Below the pieces are notes generated by a model, which worked only from the letters and a program-made list of their open reading frames with translations, searched no databases and had not been told where the DNA came from. 64,000 nt of DNA from Chitinophagaceae bacterium. GTDB taxonomy: Bacteria; Bacteroidota; Bacteroidia; Chitinophagales; Chitinophagaceae. The stretch is taken from assembly GCA_016720585.1 (NCBI GenBank), contig JADKKH010000002.1, positions 372,001 through 436,000 of the forward strand, read 5' to 3'. The position numbers and the translations under genes are program-made. Of this stretch, positions 42,411 to 50,178 are shown piece after piece. Every line of letters starts with the position of its first letter. Position 1 is the first letter of the stretch.

Positions 42411-43247
42411 TTATCCTAACGCCACCCGCTTAAACTCCATCACTTTCACGTCACCGCTTTCTTTCAGGTAGTCGGCAACCGTTTTACTGCCGTCTTTTAC
42501 AAAAGCCTGGGCCGTTAATGTTTGTTCTTTAAAGAAAGCGCCCATTTTACCATCAGCAATTTTCGCCAGCATTTCATCGGGCTTGCCTGCCATCTTCGGG
42601 TCCTGCTTCATCAGCTCAACGATGATATCCTTCTCACGGGCAATTACAGATGCAGGAACAGAATCAGCATCTACCGCCACCGGGTTCAGCGCAGCGATCT
42701 GCATGGCTACATCTTTTCCCGCATCGGCAGCTTCTTTATTCATACCTACCAGCACACCAATGCGGTAAGCTCCGTGAATATAAGATGCCACATAAGGAGC
42801 GTCTATTCTTTCAAATTTTGTAACGCCGATCTTCTCCCCGATAGCAGCCAGTTTATCATTCACCAGTTCAGCTACAGTTGCATTACCGGCTTTAGCAGCC
42901 AGTAATTCATCCAGCGTTTTTACATTATGGGTTATCGCTGCATCAGCAATGGTCTGACCAAACGTAACGAAGTCAGCATTTTTAGAAACAAAATCTGTCT
43001 CGCAGCTTACACATACAACAATACCGGTTTTATGATCTGCTGTTGTCTTGGCAATCACCACGCCTTCTTTTGCTTCACGGTCACCACGCTTGGCAGCAAC
43101 TTTCTGGCCTTGCTTGCGCAACCAGTCAATCGCTTCTTCAAAATCACCGTTTGTTTCCGTTAAAGCCTTGCGGCAATCCATCATGCCGGCACCTGTAGCC
43201 TGGCGAAGTTTATTTATATCCTGTGCACTTATAGTTACTGTGCTCAT
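42411..43247 (-). CDS. tsf: Translation elongation factor Ts
   Basis: A 278-residue guanine-exchange factor for EF-Tu. It has the N-terminal UBA-like LRQATGAGMMDCRKALTE, the CETDFVSKNADF motif and the conserved VAMQIAALNPVAVD segment. It follows rpsB as in most bacteria, with 95 nt between them, and the operon terminator follows. Confidence 0.97.
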   Translation of the reverse strand: MSTVTISAQDINKLRQATGAGMMDCRKALTETNGDFEEAIDWLRKQGQKVAAKRGDREAKEGVVIAKTTADHKTGIVVCVSCETDFVSKNADFVTFGQTIADAAITHNVKTLDELLAAKAGNATVAELVNDKLAAIGEKIGVTKFERIDAPYVASYIHGAYRIGVLVGMNKEAADAGKDVAMQIAALNPVAVDADSVPASVIAREKDIIVELMKQDPKMAGKPDEMLAKIADGKMGAFFKEQTLTAQAFVKDGSKTVADYLKESGDVKVMEFKRVALG

Positions 43248-43342
43248 AAAAATTTAATTTGAAAATTTGAAAATGGCTCAATTCCTCAATCTCACCGGCG
43301 CAACATTGAGCTATTACGCCATGGAATCATTTTAAAAATCAT

Positions 43343-44248
43343 TTATCTCCTTGCACCACCCGGGCCTCTGCCGGCGCCACCAGGACCACCGGTAGTACGG
43401 CGTCTTGGTCCACCCGGACCTGCACCGGGACCACGGCCACGGCCACCTGCGCCACGACCACGACCTGCTTCAGCCTGAGCTTCTGCTTCCATCCGGGCTG
43501 CTCTTTTTTCTTTTTCATCATCGGTTATCTCTTCCACATCATCATCTTTCGCTGCCTGGCGATCGGCCAGACCTTCCGCTATGGCCGCCGTAAGGTAATT
43601 GGCAATGATCGCTATTGATTTGGTTGCGTCGTCATTGGCCGGAATGGCAAAGTCTACTTTATTAGGATCACAATTGGTATCTACCACACCAAATGTTTGG
43701 ATACCCAAACGCTTTGCTTCGGCTAAAGCAATATGTTCATGCCCGATATCAACGATGAATAAAGCGGCGGGTACACGGCCAAGTTGGGCGATACCACCTA
43801 ATACTTTTTCCATCTTGTCTTTATCCCGGCTAAGGGTCAGGCGTTCCTTTTTAGTAATATTATCAAAAGAACCATCTCCCAGCATCTTTTCAATACTCTG
43901 CATCTTTTTCACACTCTTCCGTACCGTATTAAAATTGGTAAGCATGCCGCCCAGCCATCTTTCCGTTACAAAAGGCATATTTACTTTTTTGGCACATTCA
44001 TTCACAATGTCTTTCGCTTGTTTTTTGGTACCAACAAATAAGATCTTCTTCCCGCTCCGGGCGATCTGCTTCATGGCAGCAGCTGTCTCCTGCAGACACT
44101 CAACCGTTTTGTTCAGGTCAATGATGTGAATACCTTTCTTTTCAGCAAAGATGTAAGGTAACATCTTGGGGTTCCACTTCTTTTTCAGGTGACCAAAATG
44201 AACACCTGCTTCCAAAAGTTGCTGTTGTAGTGAAGTATTATTTTCCAT
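43343..44248 (-). CDS. rpsB: 30S ribosomal protein S2 with Gly/Arg-rich tail
   Basis: 301 residues. The core (about 1-235) is ordinary S2: LLEAGVHFGHLKKKWNPKM, FVTERWLGGMLTNF, GIQTFGVVDTNCDPNKVDFAIPAND. A further 60 or so residues after the normal end are acidic and then strongly Gly/Arg/Pro rich, with GRGRG and GGAGRG motifs, like RGG tails of RNA-binding proteins. Bacterial S2 is usually near 240-260 residues. First-strand order rplM-rpsI-rpsB-tsf. Confidence 0.96.
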   Translation of the reverse strand: MENNTSLQQQLLEAGVHFGHLKKKWNPKMLPYIFAEKKGIHIIDLNKTVECLQETAAAMKQIARSGKKILFVGTKKQAKDIVNECAKKVNMPFVTERWLGGMLTNFNTVRKSVKKMQSIEKMLGDGSFDNITKKERLTLSRDKDKMEKVLGGIAQLGRVPAALFIVDIGHEHIALAEAKRLGIQTFGVVDTNCDPNKVDFAIPANDDATKSIAIIANYLTAAIAEGLADRQAAKDDDVEEITDDEKEKRAARMEAEAQAEAGRGRGAGGRGRGPGAGPGGPRRRTTGGPGGAGRGPGGARR

Positions 44249-44346
44249 TTTTCTTTTTATAAAAAGTTTAGAATCTATTTGAGTTGCCCGTTACCGGTCA
44301 CTTGTTGTGGTCTATTGAGACCAGGAACCAACAACCAGAAACCCCA

Positions 44347-44736
44347 TTAACGTTTAGAGAACTGGTAGCTCTTTCTTGCTTTCTTATGACCAAATTTCTT
44401 TCTTTCAACAGAACGTGGATCCCTTTTCAATAAACCGGCAGCTTTTAATGCCGGGCGAAAATCGGGATTCATTTCTACCAGTATCCTGGAAATACCCAGC
44501 ATAGCAGCTTCTGCCTGTCCTTTAACACCACCACCGATTGCATTGATTTTTACATCATACTTACCGGTAGATTCTACAGTCTTAAAAGGACGCTCCACCT
44601 GGTTCTGTAAATAAACCAGCGGGAAATATACTCTATAGTCTTTGCCGTTTACAGTGATAGCACCTTCCCCTTTTGAGAGAAACACACGTGTCACTGCTGC
44701 TTTACGACGACCAATACCGTTTCTTTGTTTTTCCAT
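44347..44736 (-). CDS. rpsI: 30S ribosomal protein S9
   Basis: A 129-residue S9 ending in the conserved basic tail KKARKSYQFSKR, which reaches the P-site tRNA. Start chosen at the ATG of MEKQRNGIGRRKAAVTRVF. The upstream possible start at 44760 falls inside a palindromic repeat and is rejected. Second gene of the rplM cluster. Confidence 0.96.
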   Translation of the reverse strand: MEKQRNGIGRRKAAVTRVFLSKGEGAITVNGKDYRVYFPLVYLQNQVERPFKTVESTGKYDVKINAIGGGVKGQAEAAMLGISRILVEMNPDFRPALKAAGLLKRDPRSVERKKFGHKKARKSYQFSKR

Positions 44737-44750
44737 AATTTGTTTTTTTA

Positions 44751-44861
44751 GCCTCCCCAAACCCCTCCAGGGAGGGGCTTTTAGAGATTCGATTTATTTG
44801 AAAAATCTTTTGTTATAAACGACCCAAAGTCCACCGCCGGCTGGCGGAGATTTAGGGAGCC
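44751..44861. repeat. Palindromic element between rplM and rpsI
   Basis: Edges GCCTCCCCAAA (44751) and TTTAGGGAGCC (ending 44861) are inverted. The left hairpin is CCCCTCC-AG-GGAGGGG (44762-44777) and the right hairpin CCGCC-GGCT-GGCGG (44834-44847). It fills almost all of the rplM-rpsI gap, directly abutting the rplM stop codon. Confidence 0.75.
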
Positions 44862-45305
44862 TTAAAATTTTAATTCTTTAGGTTGCTGTGCCGTATGCGG
44901 ATGGTTGGTGCCAACGTATACAAATAATTTTTTGTACATCTTCCTGCCCAGCTTGTTTTTAGGTAACATGCCTTTGACAGCCCTTTCAACCACCACTTCA
45001 GGTCTGCGGTTGATCAGGTTCCTGGCCACTTCTTCTTTACGGCCACCCGGGTAACCGGTGAAATGATCGTAAATTTTCTGGTCAAGTTTGTTACCGGTTA
45101 ATACTACTTTTTCACAGTTGATTACAATAATATAATCTCCTGTGTCCACGTGTGGTGTATAGTATGCTTTGTTCTTACCACGAAGTATCGCAGCAATTTT
45201 AGCACACATACGTCCAACGGTTTGATTAGTACCGTCAACCACAAACCAGTTGCGTTTTACGGTAGCCTCGTTCGCATGTTTTGTTGTGAAATGTAATTTG
45301 CTCAT
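44862..45305 (-). CDS. rplM: 50S ribosomal protein L13
   Basis: A 147-residue L13: NWFVVDGTNQTVGRMCAKIA, NKAYYTPHVDTGDYIIVINCEKV, and MLPKNKLGRKMYKKLFVYVG. It is first in the cluster on the minus strand. The 263-nt upstream region (45306-45568), with no gene, would hold the promoter and any leader; I saw no certain signal there. Confidence 0.97.
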   Translation of the reverse strand: MSKLHFTTKHANEATVKRNWFVVDGTNQTVGRMCAKIAAILRGKNKAYYTPHVDTGDYIIVINCEKVVLTGNKLDQKIYDHFTGYPGGRKEEVARNLINRRPEVVVERAVKGMLPKNKLGRKMYKKLFVYVGTNHPHTAQQPKELKF

Positions 45306-45568
45306 TTTATTTTTCTGTTTGTTAGCCGCCGCTATCCCGGCTGGCCGATTTTTAAATGGACGGCAAAGGTAGGTTTGAGAGATTTAAAAACCTGAGATTT
45401 ATGGAAGTAATTTTTAAGGGGCCTTTATAAAACGTTGATTTTCAGTAATAATTTTGATTAAAAAAATAACTCGTTGGATAATAAAGGCAAATTATTCACC
45501 CGTTTGTTCCCGGGTTATTCTTTGAATGGATATCAGCCCTCTAATAATTGAAATGATTTACCGGAAGA

Positions 45569-46312
45569 TTAATTAGAAATTATTCTTTTTATTACAATAC
45601 GTGTACCCGTTAGATGTGAAATCAATACCTGGATCCTGTCTCCCAGCTTTAGTTGTTCTTTTTCTTCATCACCCTTCAGAAGTTTGGCTTGAATCTTTTC
45701 TGAAAACAAATTCAGGTATACCGCATGGGGCGAAATTTTCACAACAACCGCTTCAATCGGGGTTTTATTCTTAAAGTGTTCTTGTGCCATTTTATATTCC
45801 GGCAAATAATTATGCGAAAAAAGTTCTGCCATTATATTACCCGGCTTATCCAGGTTTATTAATTTAAAACTGATGGCTTCGTTTGCAGCTGACTCTACCG
45901 GTGGTTTTTCCCAGGGCGATAGTTGAATCGGAAAAAGAATATAGCTTTCCCATTCTTTTACAAAATACCTGTCATCCACTTTTTTTAAATAACCGGAAAA
46001 CCGGTTTTCAAATGCGGCTTTTTGAATCAGTAGATCAATAGCCGTATTATGGAGGATTATTACATTAGTGGCCGTCATTTTATCACCCCTGTCGGATAAT
46101 ACAAGCAGGAAACTTACCCCATCACCCAGTCTGCAGGGATGAGATTTTTTTCCACCTACCATTGTATTCGTTTTACAATTAACCGTTTTCAGTTTATTAT
46201 TATGCAAATATTCGATCGTTGCAAACTGCTTTTCGTAATTGATAAACGTTATTTTCCCCTTATAAACTGGCTGATCCATAAATAGCTGTTCTGCAAATTT
46301 ATGTGTAAGCAT
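45569..46312 (-). CDS. Putative OB-fold (S1/cold-shock-like) RNA-binding protein
   Basis: About 247 residues. The start at 46312 (MLTHKFAEQLFMDQPVYKGKI) is preferred to a GTG at 46402. The first region (VYKGKITFINYEKQFATIEYL) looks like a cold-shock/S1-type OB strand set. The last (EAVVVKISPHAVYLNLFSEKIQAKL...LGDRIQVLISHLTG) looks like a second S1-type domain, with a middle domain between. RNA binding is inferred from this pattern only. Divergent from the HD gene. Confidence 0.55.
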   Translation of the reverse strand: MLTHKFAEQLFMDQPVYKGKITFINYEKQFATIEYLHNNKLKTVNCKTNTMVGGKKSHPCRLGDGVSFLLVLSDRGDKMTATNVIILHNTAIDLLIQKAAFENRFSGYLKKVDDRYFVKEWESYILFPIQLSPWEKPPVESAANEAISFKLINLDKPGNIMAELFSHNYLPEYKMAQEHFKNKTPIEAVVVKISPHAVYLNLFSEKIQAKLLKGDEEKEQLKLGDRIQVLISHLTGTRIVIKRIISN

Positions 46313-46452
46313 CCCATTCCGGTATATATAAATAAGCAGACTTGGTTCTTTAGAAAATTCACGCCTATATTTAATATATAATTTCAACCGATATGTCAAC
46401 ACATCAGCTTGGCCGATCCACTTTCGGCGACCCGAAAAATGCCGGTAACGTT

Positions 46453-47016
46453 ATGACCCTTGAAGAAGCACACAAATTATTAAATGAATGGGTGCCCAAT
46501 GAACGACTCAGGCTGCACATGAAACAGGTAGCCGCCAATATGAAAGCCTGGGCAATTGAAAAAGAAACCATGCCTCACGGACAGGCAGATGCGGATTCAT
46601 TAACCGCTTTGAAATGGGAACTGGCTGGTTTACTCCATGATGCAGATTGGGAAAAATATCCTGATAGCCATTGCCGTATGATTATAGAAGAACTGGAAAG
46701 AAGAAATATTGACCCGGAGATCATTCATTGCATCGCTTCTCATGGGCCCGGTTATTTTGGAGTAGAACCGGTTAGTCAAATGGATAAGATGATCTATGCC
46801 TTTGATGAACTTTCAGGATTTGTTCATGCCGCTGCCCTTATCCGGCCAGGCCGCTATGAAGGTCTGGAAGTAAAAAGTATCATTAAAAAATTAAAGACCC
46901 CCTCTTTTGCTGCCCAGGTAAACCGGGATGATATAACGGATTCTCTTTCCAGGATAGATACCTCACTGGAAGACCTTATTCAATTCATCATTGACCATCA
47001 AAAAGATGTGTCGTAG
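46453..47016 (+). CDS. HD domain hydrolase
   Basis: About 187 residues from the ATG of MTLEEAHKLLNEWVPNERL (an in-frame ATG at 46393 adds 20 residues of little family character). The HD metal motif is in LAGLLHDADWEKYPDSHC, with the later HCIASHGPG and DKMIYAFDELSGFVHAA helices of the small HD family. It is probably a phosphohydrolase; substrate unknown. It is followed by the PKD-repeat gene after a gap of about 110 nt. Confidence 0.82.
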   Translation: MTLEEAHKLLNEWVPNERLRLHMKQVAANMKAWAIEKETMPHGQADADSLTALKWELAGLLHDADWEKYPDSHCRMIIEELERRNIDPEIIHCIASHGPGYFGVEPVSQMDKMIYAFDELSGFVHAAALIRPGRYEGLEVKSIIKKLKTPSFAAQVNRDDITDSLSRIDTSLEDLIQFIIDHQKDVS

Positions 47017-47130
47017 ATTTTCGTAGTAAAAAAATATTAGCACTTTTTTAAACCTGCCGGATTAAACCCGGTCACATGCCTGTTAGCACCGCCCTGCGTA
47101 AAGAACATTTAGTCACCTAAAAAGTAAACC

Positions 47131-49713
47131 ATGAGAAAGCTTTACGCTTTGCTTGCCGGGGTTCTGATGACCCTTGTATTGCAAGCCCGAACAGTTACCC
47201 CTGACATTGCCAATTTCAGTTACATTGTTGATCACCCCAACAGCAATGTTGTTTTCACCAACACATCCACACTGGGCAATGAGCCTGGATTAAGAAAGGC
47301 GTTCTGGAGTTTTGGTGATGGCAGCGGGACCATTACTCCTCCCCAACAGGGAACTCAGCACCATTATCAATCAGCGGGAACTTTTACGGTATGTTTAAAG
47401 ATATACCGGTACCGAACCAATTTGGGAGATTCTGTTTTGACAGCACAAATTTGCAAAACGGTCATAATTGTATCCATTTGCCAGGCAAATTTTGAAAGAA
47501 TTCCTTCGCCTGCAAACAATCCTTTACAGGTTTATTTCCGGGCACAACCCCAACATAATAATAACCGCAAGCCGGCAAGAATATGCTGGAACTTCGGTGA
47601 CAACCGGGATACCTGTATCAATTATCCTGAAAATTATACCGGGCAATATGTTGCCAGCCATCGCTACAATAATGCGGGACAATATGAAGTGTGTATTCGT
47701 ATCCTTTATTACGGCGGATGCGAAGCCAGGAAATGTAATCGGATTGAAGTAGGAAGACCCGATACCTGTGCTGCAAATTTTGAAAGAATTCCTTCCCCTG
47801 CCAACAATCCTTTACAGGTTTATTTCCGGGCTCAACCCCAACATAATAATAACCGGAAACCGGCAAGGATCTGCTGGAACTTTGGTGATAACCGGGATAC
47901 CTGTATCAATTATCCGGAAAATTATACCGGTCAATATGCAGTATCACATCGTTACAATCACCCGGGACAATATGAAGTGTGTGTAAAAATTATTTATTAC
48001 GGCGGATGCGAAGCCAGGAAATGTAATCGGATTGAAGTAGGAAGACCCGATACCTGTGCTGCAAATTTTGAAAGAATCCCTTCGCCTGCCAGCAATCCTT
48101 TATTGGTTTATTTCAAGGCACAACCCCAGCATAATAATAACCGCAAACCGGCAAGAATCTGCTGGAACTTTGGTGATAACCGGGATACCTGTATCAATTA
48201 TCCGGAAAATTATACCGGCCAATATGCCGTATCACATCGATACAATAACCCGGGACAATATGAAGTGTGTGTAAAGATTATTTATTACGGCGGATGCGAA
48301 GCCAGGAAATGCAATCGGATTGAAGTTGGAAGACCTGATACCTGCCGGGCAAACTTTGAAAGAATCCCTTCAAATGCCAACTATCCTCTACTGGCATATT
48401 TCAAAGCACTACCCCAGCATAATAATAACCGCAAGCCGGCAAGGATCTGCTGGAACTTCGGTGACAACCGGGATACCTGTATCGATTATCCGGAAAATTA
48501 TACCGGACAATATGTTGCACGCCATAATTACAATCACCCGGGACTATACGAAGTGTGTGTAAAGATTATTTATTACGGCGGATGTGAAGCCCGGAAATGT
48601 GAAAGGGTGCAGATCGGAGAAGGAGATAATTGTCGTGCCGATTTTGAAAGAATCCCTTCGCCTAACAACAATCCTTTGCAGGTTTATCTCAAGGCATTAC
48701 CCCAGCATAATAATAACCGTAAGCCGGCAAGGATCTGCTGGAACTTCGGTGACAACCGGGATACCTGCATAAATTATCCTGAAAATTATACGGGTCAATA
48801 TGCCGTATCACATCGTTACAATCACCCGGGTCAATATGAAGTGTGTGTAAAGATCATTTATTACGGCGGATGCGAAGCCAGGAAATGCGGACCAATAGTT
48901 ATTCCTCCGCAGGAAGTAAACTGTTCTGTCCGTTTGTTTGAGATAACCCCTTCTATTACCAGCCTGGTTCGCGGTTTCCTTGCAGTACCTGCTTCCACAC
49001 CACCGAGAAGACCGGAAATGATCTGTTGGTATTTTGGAGACGGGGAAGATACCTGTATCATCATAGATCCGCAACAACCTTTACCAGACTTGATCATCCG
49101 TCATACTTATCCGGCCCCGGGTGTTTACAGAGCCTGTGTAAGAATCAGGTTCCAGGGTGGATGCGTTGCTGAAGATTGCAGGGAAGTGGTGATAAGACCC
49201 TCATCAAATGTATGTGGTGGTTATATGATGGATTCACTGGTAGCACCCAGAGCCTTTAAATTCAAAGGGTTCAGCATCCATAATCCTAATGATCAGGTGA
49301 TCAGTTACCGCTGGTCGTTTGGAGACGGCAGTACAGCCTTAGGTAGAGAAGTAACACATACCTATGCACATGGTGGCGATTATGAAGTGTGCCTGGTTAT
49401 AAGAACAAGACTGGGATGTGAAACCAGGATATGTAAAACTGTAAGGGTGCCCGGTAATAACCAACCAGCCTTACACCTGACACCTAATCCTGTCCTGAAC
49501 ATATTGCATGCTGAATTTTTATCAACACATACTGAAACGGTTTCTATTAAAATACTAAATGGCACCGGCAATGTGATCAGAAATTATTCCCGAAACGTAA
49601 CGGTTGGACCAAATCAATGGGATTTCGATCTGGCGAGTCTGATGCCGGGTGTTTATTCATTCGTTATTCAATCGCCCAACCAATTGGCCAGCGCCCTATT
49701 TATAAAACAGTAA
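47131..49713 (+). CDS. T9SS-exported PKD-repeat surface protein with five 96-residue repeats
   Basis: 860 residues: a signal peptide (MRKLYALLAGVLMTLVLQARTV), a first PKD-like domain (FWSFGDGSGTITPPQQ), then five near-identical 96-residue repeats, each with ICWNFGDNRDTC, NYPENYTGQY and YYGGCEARKC motifs and six cysteines. Two more PKD-like domains (CWYFGDGEDTC, YRWSFGDGSTALG) and a C-terminal T9SS type A sorting domain (PNPVLNILHAEF ... SALFIKQ) end it. The repeats probably form a rigid extracellular stalk or adhesive surface; this is inference. Confidence 0.85.
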   Translation: MRKLYALLAGVLMTLVLQARTVTPDIANFSYIVDHPNSNVVFTNTSTLGNEPGLRKAFWSFGDGSGTITPPQQGTQHHYQSAGTFTVCLKIYRYRTNLGDSVLTAQICKTVIIVSICQANFERIPSPANNPLQVYFRAQPQHNNNRKPARICWNFGDNRDTCINYPENYTGQYVASHRYNNAGQYEVCIRILYYGGCEARKCNRIEVGRPDTCAANFERIPSPANNPLQVYFRAQPQHNNNRKPARICWNFGDNRDTCINYPENYTGQYAVSHRYNHPGQYEVCVKIIYYGGCEARKCNRIEVGRPDTCAANFERIPSPASNPLLVYFKAQPQHNNNRKPARICWNFGDNRDTCINYPENYTGQYAVSHRYNNPGQYEVCVKIIYYGGCEARKCNRIEVGRPDTCRANFERIPSNANYPLLAYFKALPQHNNNRKPARICWNFGDNRDTCIDYPENYTGQYVARHNYNHPGLYEVCVKIIYYGGCEARKCERVQIGEGDNCRADFERIPSPNNNPLQVYLKALPQHNNNRKPARICWNFGDNRDTCINYPENYTGQYAVSHRYNHPGQYEVCVKIIYYGGCEARKCGPIVIPPQEVNCSVRLFEITPSITSLVRGFLAVPASTPPRRPEMICWYFGDGEDTCIIIDPQQPLPDLIIRHTYPAPGVYRACVRIRFQGGCVAEDCREVVIRPSSNVCGGYMMDSLVAPRAFKFKGFSIHNPNDQVISYRWSFGDGSTALGREVTHTYAHGGDYEVCLVIRTRLGCETRICKTVRVPGNNQPALHLTPNPVLNILHAEFLSTHTETVSIKILNGTGNVIRNYSRNVTVGPNQWDFDLASLMPGVYSFVIQSPNQLASALFIKQ
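47488..48927 (+). repeat. Five tandem 288-bp repeats in the PKD protein gene
   Basis: Equivalent codons (AAT/AAC/GAT of NFERIPS or DFERIPS) lie at 47488, 47776, 48064, 48352 and 48640, exactly 288 bp apart each time. The last unit diverges near its end. DNA identity between units is very high by eye, implying recent expansion or gene conversion. Confidence 0.9.
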
Positions 49714-49744
49714 TAAACTTTTTCTTTCGTCAGGGCTAACACAC

Positions 49745-49773
49745 AAAGCCGTCTCTTAATTGAGGCGGCTTTT
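49745..49773 (+). terminator. Terminator of the PKD-repeat gene
   Basis: AAAGCCGTCTC pairs with GAGGCGGCTTT across TTAATT, followed by TATTTTG. Confidence 0.8.
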
Positions 49774-49833
49774 ATTTTGTAGTTCAACAGTGTGAAAAAT
49801 ATTAATGAAATGCTTGAAAGAAAAGGGTGATTA

Positions 49834-50075
49834 ATACCAACTAGACTTTAAAAAATACAACTTCAATAGGTTGCTATTACTTAGTTTGCTTCGGAAATTC
49901 ATTATGTATTTAGATTCACTATAGCAACCCTCGCAAGGACGGGTACTCCGGAGTACCCGTCCTTGCGAGGCCTGACAACAAACGATGAAACAGGCAGAGT
50001 GATTGTAAAGGCCGAAGCAATCTGCCGGCATTAATCAGCCTGATAATTTCCATGAGACCTGAGTTTAATTGGTAT
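49834..50075. mobile_element. MITE-like element with terminal inverted repeats
   Basis: The ends ATACCAACTAGACT (49834-49847) and, in reverse complement, ATACCAATTAAACT (50062-50075) match at 12 of 14 bases. The interior carries a perfect 42-nt palindrome and a GGCCGAAGCAATCTGCCGG stretch. No transposase is encoded; its transposase is not in this window. Confidence 0.6.
49929..49970. repeat. Perfect 42-nt palindrome
   Basis: Both halves read CCTCGCAAGGACGGGTACTCC and its exact reverse complement with no loop. This would form a long hairpin in RNA or a cruciform in DNA. It lies inside the terminal-inverted-repeat element. Confidence 0.95.
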
Positions 50076-50127
50076 AACAATAAAGAATAATGTCGGGAAT
50101 TTGTTAACCATTGTTCATAAATAGCAT

Positions 50128-50156
50128 AAAAAAAGCTGCCCCATTTCTGGGGCAGC
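50128..50156 (-). terminator. Terminator of the Sus-type operon
   Basis: On the minus strand GCTGCCCC pairs with GGGGCAGC across AGAAAT and is followed by seven T, just after the SusE/F gene. Confidence 0.85.
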
Positions 50157-50178
50157 AATAAAATTTATACGTCTATTA

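Larger units (their letters stand above)
49714..50178. other. Intergenic region with terminators and an inverted-repeat element
   Basis: A 465-nt gap between convergent genes. It holds a terminator for the PKD gene, a 242-bp terminal-inverted-repeat element with a central perfect palindrome, and a terminator for the Sus-type operon. No credible gene is seen in it. Confidence 0.8.

Noticed and set aside
47488..48927. Regular repeats as a possible CRISPR array
   Set aside because: Units are 288 bp, continuous and coding, with no spacers; they are protein repeats.
48808..49097. Minus-strand frames opposite the PKD repeats
   Set aside because: Short shadows of the repeat-bearing gene.
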